64,000 nucleotides of DNA from Oreohelix idahoensis (taxonomy: Eukaryota > Mollusca > Gastropoda > Stylommatophora > Oreohelicidae). The stretch spans positions 1 through 64,000 of the forward strand of contig JAMPIV010021250.1 in assembly GCA_024509875.1 (NCBI GenBank). The letters run 5' to 3'. The notes below the pieces were generated by a model. The model was not told the origin of the DNA. It searched no databases and was given only the letters and a program-made list of their open reading frames with translations. The position numbers and the translations under genes are program-made. Shown here one piece after another: positions 57,737 to 64,000 of the stretch; within the stretch, counting starts at the first letter, position 1, and each line of letters starts with the position of its first letter.

Positions 57737-57880
57737 TTAGCTATCCACCATGCATCTTGCTACAACTGGCACCAGCAGACGAACCTTTTCCACATCAGAA
57801 AGGGCCATTGCAGATTGCATCGCCCTTTCTATCGCATTAGGATATCTCACATTCTTTGTGCAGTTGTAGAGGACGAACTT
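57737..57880 (-). CDS. Possible terminal exon E3 of the unrecognised gene, copy 2
   Basis: An AG at 57881-57882 is followed by 47 open codons and TAA (57737-57739): KFVLYNCTKNVRYPNAIER, AMQSAMALSDVEKV, RLLVPVVARCMVDS. Phase 0 joins E2 in frame. The intron to E2 would be only 91 bases and its acceptor lacks a clear pyrimidine tract, and the copy-1 equivalent is broken by stops. This is the weakest of the three exons. E2 could instead read through its donor to TAA at about 57895. Confidence 0.4.
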   Translation of the reverse strand, partial: KFVLYNCTKNVRYPNAIERAMQSAMALSDVEKVRLLVPVVARCMVDS

Positions 57881-57973
57881 CTCAATTGTTAATAATGTTT
57901 ACATAACTTTACTTAAACTACCAGTAGTAACAAGATATACAACAGAAGCCATAGAGCAGGAACAGATAGATAC

Positions 57974-58108
57974 AAACTTGTATCGACTTGGGTCGGTGAA
58001 GTTGTATGGCCACACGTAAATAATGTTATCAGTACCCTCAGTAATCACACACAGCTGTAACCTGATTACGATTCCATTGAGTGATTGCTCCAGTAGCAAC
58101 ATCGGGTC
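57974..58108 (-). CDS. Exon E2 of the unrecognised duplicated gene, copy 2
   Basis: 135 bases, 45 codons, phase 0; acceptor gcag|GACCCG, donor AAGTTT|GTATCT. It reads DPMLLLEQSLNGIVIRL, QLCVITEGTDNIIYVWPYNF, TDPSRYKF. Compared with copy 1 the changes are mostly silent or conservative and the frame is unbroken. No signal peptide or membrane segment is visible; one possible N-glycosylation site (NFT) is kept in both copies. No domain recognised. Confidence 0.65.
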
Positions 58109-58236
58109 CTGCGTTTTTATTTAAAAAAAGGTCATTTTCAAGTCACTAAAAATTTTGTTTCAACATTAGTCAAGTATCATCACCTCGTTTAACGACGTTT
58201 TGATAATTTTTAACTTTAAAATGCATCAGAATATTT

Positions 58237-58329
58237 TGTTTGTCAACAGTCAACATTACTTCTTGTTTGACAACAGTCAACATTACTTCTTGTTTGACAA
58301 CAGTCAACATTACTTTTTGTTTAACAATG
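58237..58329. repeat. Tandem repeat of 28 bp
   Basis: About 3.3 copies of tgtttgacaacagtcaacat plus tacttct. Confidence 0.9.
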
Positions 58330-58545
58330 TATGCATTTGTACTATCCGTGTAGTTGCCAAGGGTCTATGATGACATCAAGAAATAATAAAGAATAATGCT
58401 CCATCAGGTATGTCGTACAAGTCATCTAATAAAAGGTTGTGCTAGCAGCCTGCCAACCTCATTATATAATACAACTTGTTACAGAGTTACCATTTCCACC
58501 AAAAAATTTGCTGTTCAATACTGCGTACAGGAAGACTAAAAGACC

Positions 58546-58893
<348 letters not shown>

Positions 58894-58945
58894 TAGATGA
58901 CTGAATAATTAATTCTTTATTAAGCGTATATTAAAATGTACTTAC

Positions 58946-59085
58946 CGAACTCAGTTCAGGTTTGTCGACAGGGAACACTCTTACTTGTAGGAAGTCATGA
59001 TGTTTAGACCCGTTTTTTATTTGTTCCGAGTTGTCCACGACACCATTAAAGATATTGCGAAAGTTTAGAACGTTCTCAGATAAAT
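58946..59085 (-). CDS. Exon E1 of the unrecognised duplicated gene, copy 2
   Basis: 140 bases (2 + 46 codons), acceptor atgtctag|AT, donor AGTTCG|GTAAGT, phase 0 at the end. It reads LSENVLNFRNIFNGVV, DNSEQIKNGSKHHDFLQ, VRVFPVDKPELSS. Length, phase and both splice borders equal those of copy 1. The intron to E2 is 837 bases. Joined with E2 this gives 91 codons of an otherwise unknown protein; more exons must lie upstream. Confidence 0.7.
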
Positions 59086-59195
59086 CTAGACATGAGGAAG
59101 ATGAGATTTTTTATTATTTTGGGACAGTTTAATAGAAAAAAAACCCGTTCACGTTATTTAATCATTTGCATGACCGTTACCGTTTACCTGTGCGT

Positions 59196-59480
59196 TTAAT
59201 CCAATAAAGCTGTTTTTCCAGTGCCCTGCTTATATGTCTATTAATGAGATTGTAATTGTATTTCCCTCTCTGTGTTTATCTCAATGTCTAGGTTCAAACT
59301 AAATATGAATTAGGCATTGGGAATGATTTTAAGATCTTTGAAAACGTCGTAATTGAGATTAATGTCGTAAACTTATCCACGGTGCAACTGACCTTCCTTT
59401 GATTAAACATATTTTTATTCAAAAACTTTCTTTTCTTGTCATGTGCAAAGTGTCGCCAAATGGTATTTTAAATATTTTGA
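59196..59480 (-). repeat. Repeat R, copy beside exon unit 2
   Basis: Matches 34352-34650 (gtttacctgtg, gattgtaattgtat, aatgattttaagat). On the minus strand TVDKFTTLIS and FSKILKSF remain readable, then stops appear. It lies about 110 bases from exon E1, as it would have in copy 1 before L-B inserted. Confidence 0.55.
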
Positions 59481-59593
59481 ATGATTAGTAGTTTCTCAGA
59501 ATGAAGCGAAAAGGCCAATTAAATCATAATATGCCGATATTAGGCATGCGATTTTGACTTTTTGTTTGGAAATGGAACCAACTGACCAGTAAC

Positions 59594-59775
59594 CATGGTG
59601 ATTGATTCAGAGCTGATGGTTTTTAGTGGAGTCGGAGTCGGTTAAAAATATCAGAGCTCCGACTACGCATTTTTTTCCCACGTGACTAGTAAAAAATCTA
59701 TAGGAGTCAATAGTCGGAGTCAGTCTTCTAAAATTTCAGGAGTCGGAAGCGATTTTAACCGACTCCCTAACCCTG
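59594..59775. mobile_element. hAT-like MITE
   Basis: 182 bp flanked by the 8-bp repeat ccagtaac (59586-59593, 59776-59783), the duplication size of hAT transposons. It contains inverted arms ggagtcggttaaaa (59634-59647 region) and ttttaaccgactcc (59753-59766). The right end reads CAGGGTTA inwards, like hAT termini; the left end (CATGGTGA) is degraded. No coding capacity. Confidence 0.6.
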
Positions 59776-59997
59776 CCAGTAACTGTTAAAAAAAACTATA
59801 TTATGCAACGAAAATGTTTCTTTATTTTACAAAACACTAAGGTTATGATATTTAGATTTAATATTTAATCTTTTAGTTGTACAGTTTTTCTCTGTGCTAG
59901 CCATGAGCATTTTCATAGGTTATAATAAATTCAATAAATAGAAAGAAAACTGGACAGTCTACATGGAAGCGATTTTTTTTCATAATGTTTGCAATTT

Positions 59998-62870
59998 CTT
60001 CTTCTTTTTTGATACTTTGCCGCCGACCGTCAAAGCAGTCAGTGGCCATCACGCCTAGTGACGTCTTGTAGGGCAACAACAAATTGTTTCCACTTTGCTC
60101 GGTCGGTGGCCATCCTTCGTACAGTGCCCCAACTCTGGCTCATTCTTTGCATCTCAGACTCCACAGTCCTCCGCCAGATTGTTTTTAATCGGCCTCTCTT
60201 TCGTTTTCCTTCAGGGGTCCAAAGCATAGCTGTTCTTGTGATGGCATCGGGGTCTCTTCTGAGGACATGTCCAACCCAGCTCCAGCGTCTGCCAGCTATG
60301 ATGGTGTGCATGTCCTCTTGCTTGCTCTGAGTAAGCAGATCTTGGTTGGTGATGGTATTCGGCCAAAAGATTCGGTTAATTTTTCTTAGGCATGTTGTGT
60401 GAAAAGAAGACAATTTCGACATTTCCTTCTCTGTAACTCTCCAGCATTCCGCACCATAGAGAAGCACAGAAAGCACACAGCTCTGATATAATCTTAATTT
60501 TGTGCTTGTGCTGTATTGAGAGGACTTCCAGATGTTGTTTAGACTAAAAAGGGCTGTTCTTGCCTTATTCATTCTGATGTTGATGTCTTTGCCTGCCCCG
60601 CCGTCTGGGTGTTACTATGCTTCCTAGGTATGTGAAGGTGTCTGTCTGTACCAGTTGCTGATTCCTTACTGATATGGGCTCAGGGTTGCTCACATTGAGT
60701 GTCATGACCTCTGACTTCTTTAAATTGATGTTCAAACCCACCTGCTGGCTAAACTTATTAAGTCTATCCGTTTTTTCCTGGATGGGTTGATGTGAATGTG
60801 TTAGTAGTGCAATGTCATCTGCATATTCCAGATCTTCCAATGTAGAAAATGTAGTCCATCATATTCCTCTTGGACTGCCCTCTGTTGTCTGGCGCATCAC
60901 CCAGTCTATGACTGTTAAAAATAGAGTGATTGATAAGGGGCATCCCTGTCGTACTCCTGTCTTCACCTCAAAGGTTAGGTTGCTCTGCCCAACACTACAC
61001 GTAAAGTTGGCATAGAGGCTTTTTATGATTGACACTATACAGCTTGGAATTCCATAAGCCCTCAGTATTTTCCATAAACTGTCCCTATGTATGCTGTCAA
61101 AAGCCTTTTCAAAATCAACGAAATTAATGTACAGCTGTCTTTGCCATTCTGAGCACTGCTCTATAATGTTCCTGAGAGTGAATATATGATCTACACATCT
61201 TCTGTTCTTTCTAAATCCTGCTTGTTCCTTCCTCAGCTTGTTGTCTACTGCTTTTGAAATTCTCTGTATAATTATCCTGTCTTGTATTTTGCTGGGAACT
61301 GAGAGAAGAGTGATTCCTCTCCAATTATTGCAGTCTGCAAGAAATCCCTTCTTGGGCGATTTGACAATTATTCCTTTGTTCCACTCTGAGTCCCAGTTTT
61401 CCAGACTTGTGCAAATAGTGGTTTTAATAGTTCTGCTGCTAGCTCAGGGTCTGTCTTAAATAGCTCTTCATTTAATTTATCATGGCCAGGAGCTTTTCCG
61501 TTCTTTAACCCTTTGATTGATGTGATGATTTCTTCTTTTCGAGGAATGTCTGTATTTACATCTAGATCGTTTTCAGCCTCAGGAACATTCAATTGTGTCT
61601 CTGGTGGTTCCTTGTTCAGAGTTTCTCTGAAGTGCTCTGCCCCTTTTTGTTTCCCGTCCCTCTGCTGTCGTGATGAGATTTTCTTGCTTATCTCTTACTA
61701 ATGTAATATTGTTTGCACCTTGTTTTCCGCTGATGAACTTAGTTATTTTGTATACCACGTGCTTTGTTCATTTCTCAGTGCTGCCTCTTCTGCCTGTCTT
61801 GCAAGATCGTCTAGGAAATTCCTTTTGTTGGCTCGGGTTTGGCGTTTAACTTCCTTGTCCAGCTGACTGTACTGTTCGCTATATAGTTGCTTTAACCTCG
61901 GGGACTTCGCTTCTGTTTTCTTTCTTTTCATTTCCTTTCTCAGTGTTATGGTGCTTATTGTTTCTGGTGTTATCCAGTCTTGCTTCTTCCTTTCCTGGAA
62001 TCCCAAGCATGATTTGCTGCTTTCCTTATATATTGTTGAAATGGTGTTGAATTTCTGGTCTATATCATCAGTCAATGTCTTTTCCTGACTTTTGGCAAAT
62101 TGATATCGTTTCTTTATGTCAGCCGCAAAAGCTTTTCTGGTAGGGGGGACCTTCAATTTGCTGATGTCAAACCTTTTCTGTGTAGTTACAGTTGGTCCAG
62201 CCCTTCTTAGTTTCACTTTCAGTTTTGCTACTACTAAATGGTGATCACTTCCCACATATGCACCTCTTCTTACCTTCACATCTTGTAATGCATGTCTCCA
62301 TCTACCGTTAACCATGATGTGGTCTATCTGGTTTCTGTCTCGACCATTTGGTGATTCCCATGTTAATTTGTGAATTTCTTTATGTGGGAAAAGTGTCCCT
62401 CCAATGACCAGGTTGTTAATACTACAGAAACTTATTAATTTATCCCATTTTCGTTTGCTGTTCTACTGTCGCATTTCCCCATTACTCTTTCATTATATGT
62501 TTTGTGTGTACCAACTTTCGCATTGAGGTCTTCCATTACTTTAATAAGATCATATCTAGGTGTGTCTTCCATTTCTTTCTGCAGTTGTTGATAGAATTCA
62601 TCCTTGACCTCTTCATCGCTGTCATTCGTTGGTGCGTAGCATTGTATTATTGTAGTATTGGTGAATCTACCTCTCAATCTTAATCTTATCAGTCTGTTGT
62701 TGATGGGTTTCCATTCCAGTAATGTCCTTTCTATTCCTTTCTGTAAAATAATGGCTACACCTTCATTGTGCTGTCTATCCTCTCTTCCAGAGTAAAGTAC
62801 TGTTTCTCCTGTTGCTGTTTTAACTTTTCCTGCCCCTGTCCATCTGCTCTCGCTTATCCCTGTGGTAAAG
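59998..62870 (-). pseudogene. LINE L-A copy f, nearly full ORF, cut at 5' by an LTR
   Basis: From 62870 on the minus strand: late endonuclease start (YSGREDRQHNEG region), RGRFTNTTIIQCYAPTNDSD, DLNAKVGTHKTYNERVMGKC, TANENG, then GSDHHLVVAKLKVKLRR and a linker with SCLGFQERKKQDWITPE (62315-61743). RT fingers: GLKNGKAPGHDKLNEELF (61530-61480), LADCNNWRGITLLSVPSK (about 61350-61290), GFRKNRRCVDHIFTL (about 61220-61170). Palm: VRQGCPLSITLFLTVID (reverse of 60965-60900) and LEYADDIALLTHS (60835-60795). End: VLLYGAECWRVTEKEM to GRRWSWVGHVLRRDPDAI and a stop at 60039; sense tail (gaa)n. Frameshifts at several points (about 61600, 61370, 60840, 60570) make it dead, but it gives the order for the whole family. 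Confidence 0.85.
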
Positions 62871-64000
62871 TGGGATGTTATAAATATTTATAGGGGACTT
62901 AGTGTACTGACTGAGATCAGCTGTGAAGGTATCTGTATCTAATAAGTATGGTGTATTACAGATGACCTTACTTGCTACCACATTTATACCTCAGTCAGAA
63001 TTATTCTGGAATATTGTGATGACTACGTTAAATGTCTAGGGTTATGAAAATGATGAAGTGTAAGTCACAACAACAACAGACAGATAAACAATTTAATTTA
63101 TTCCACAACACTTTACAACACTGTGACACTCACACACATATAACACTCTATAAAACTATCTTAAGTGAGTCAAGTGTTTAAGTTTAAAAATATATGTATT
63201 AATTCTTTCAATAATGGGTATCCTGATTCAACTACACAGTGAACCAGGAATCACAATCAAATGTAATTACAAGTATTATGTACACAGTTTATATATATGA
63301 ACTTTGTATTGACATAGTTTATTATTATTATTCTATGTGTGTAATTTGTGCAGTAGTAATATGAGGTAATACTGGTTTTGTTCAAGCTTGGTTGTTGTTT
63401 TTCATCATGACCTCAAGTGTTTGATAATCGCGGAAATAGTATTGGGAAAAGTTCACAGTTCCTATCATTTGAACCAATTAATTGTCCCTCTATGTTTAAT
63501 AAACTGTCAAATTTTGAGGGGGCACATAATGTTGAGCTACTCTGGCCACAGAAGCCTATCTTTCGTGATGGCGGCAGGAAAAGACTCCTCTGCTCGATTG
63601 CTTCCTGTGTTCTGGAGACACCTCACTAGTCGCTATCTGGACCAAGGAGTATGCTGTCAGCCTCTGGATTCAGCAAAGCTCAGACCAGGTGCTGCTTCAA
63701 TAACTAGGACCACAGTCCCTGAAACAAGAAGGTTGTACCTCCTACTTCAGATCTAATTTATAATCTATTTCCACACTGAACACAATACATAACAAATACT
63801 GAGTTCAGAGCGGTAGGCCAACTGTTAGCTTCATCTGAAACAATTTACACCAGTATACTCCTCCCTAATGGTTACTACGCCTCTGCAATTCCAGCATTAT
63901 TTCCTTCTAGTCAATTGGCAATTCCATGCAGTTTTCTTTTCTCCGACACGTTCTGTTCCGGTTGGAGCACTATCTAGGCCTTGCCTCATGTTTGCTACTG
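62871..64000 (-). mobile_element. LTR of subfamily G-B2, running off the window
   Basis: Starts TGTGGTAAAG, exactly interrupting L-A copy f (cgcttatccc|tgtgg; the intact text continues cgcttatccctagaaagtg in copy a at 20432). It aligns with 45770-46700. The right end is outside the window, so solo or full-length status is open. Confidence 0.65.

Overview
This window looks like repeat-dominated DNA from an animal nuclear genome. It is AT-rich, has no operons or compact coding, has short exons with GT/AG borders, and is packed with LTR and non-LTR retrotransposons, microsatellites, a Helitron-type end and a tRNA-headed SINE. The SINE body and the element mix suggest a mollusc or another lophotrochozoan; that is inference. 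I see no complete, expressible host gene. The only host-gene-like material is a set of short, spliced-looking exons of an unrecognised protein, present in two duplicated copies on the minus strand.

Layout. 1-1275: unassigned DNA and an RLE-type LINE tail. 1276-4339: a long LTR (family G-B) split by a complete Gypsy-like element, G-A (4340-12402), which has near-identical 1.9-kb LTRs and a 5-bp target duplication. 12.4-19.2 kb: degenerate RLE-type LINE pieces and one LTR of family G-C. 19.2-34.65 kb: exon copy 1 of the unknown gene, inflated by an internally deleted LINE (L-A), small hairpin retroposons, an F-type LTR sitting in a GATA array, an L2/CR1-like LINE (L-C) carrying a nested L-A insertion, and a long LINE (L-B) with a second F-type LTR inserted between its ORF1 and ORF2. 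34.66-40.8 kb: Gypsy fragments G-C (minus) and G-D (plus). 40.8-45.7 kb: L-B fragment, non-autonomous Helitron, SINE, RLE LINE, minisatellite and another small retroposon. 45.8-56.5 kb: LTR of subfamily G-B2, an L-A fragment, then element G-B (minus), fused at its 3' end to L-A at a TA tract. 57.5-59.5 kb: exon copy 2, compact. 59.6-64 kb: hAT-like MITE, a long L-A copy, and another G-B2 LTR running off the window.

Most notable: (1) G-A and G-B are Gypsy-like but carry integrase before reverse transcriptase (Gmr1-like order), and both lack the integrase catalytic core, with a related spacer in its place. (2) A roughly 110-130 bp retroposon family has hairpins near both ends and four copies, each with a target-site-like repeat. 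(3) The F-type LTR carries two-hairpin modules with constant stems and varying loops. (4) Two hairpins resembling the histone-mRNA stem-loop bracket ORF1 of LINE L-B and differ by a compensated base pair. (5) The duplicated exons keep frame and splice borders.

The parts act mainly as layers of insertion history: elements nest in one another and have expanded the introns of one copy of a duplicated gene while the other copy stayed short.
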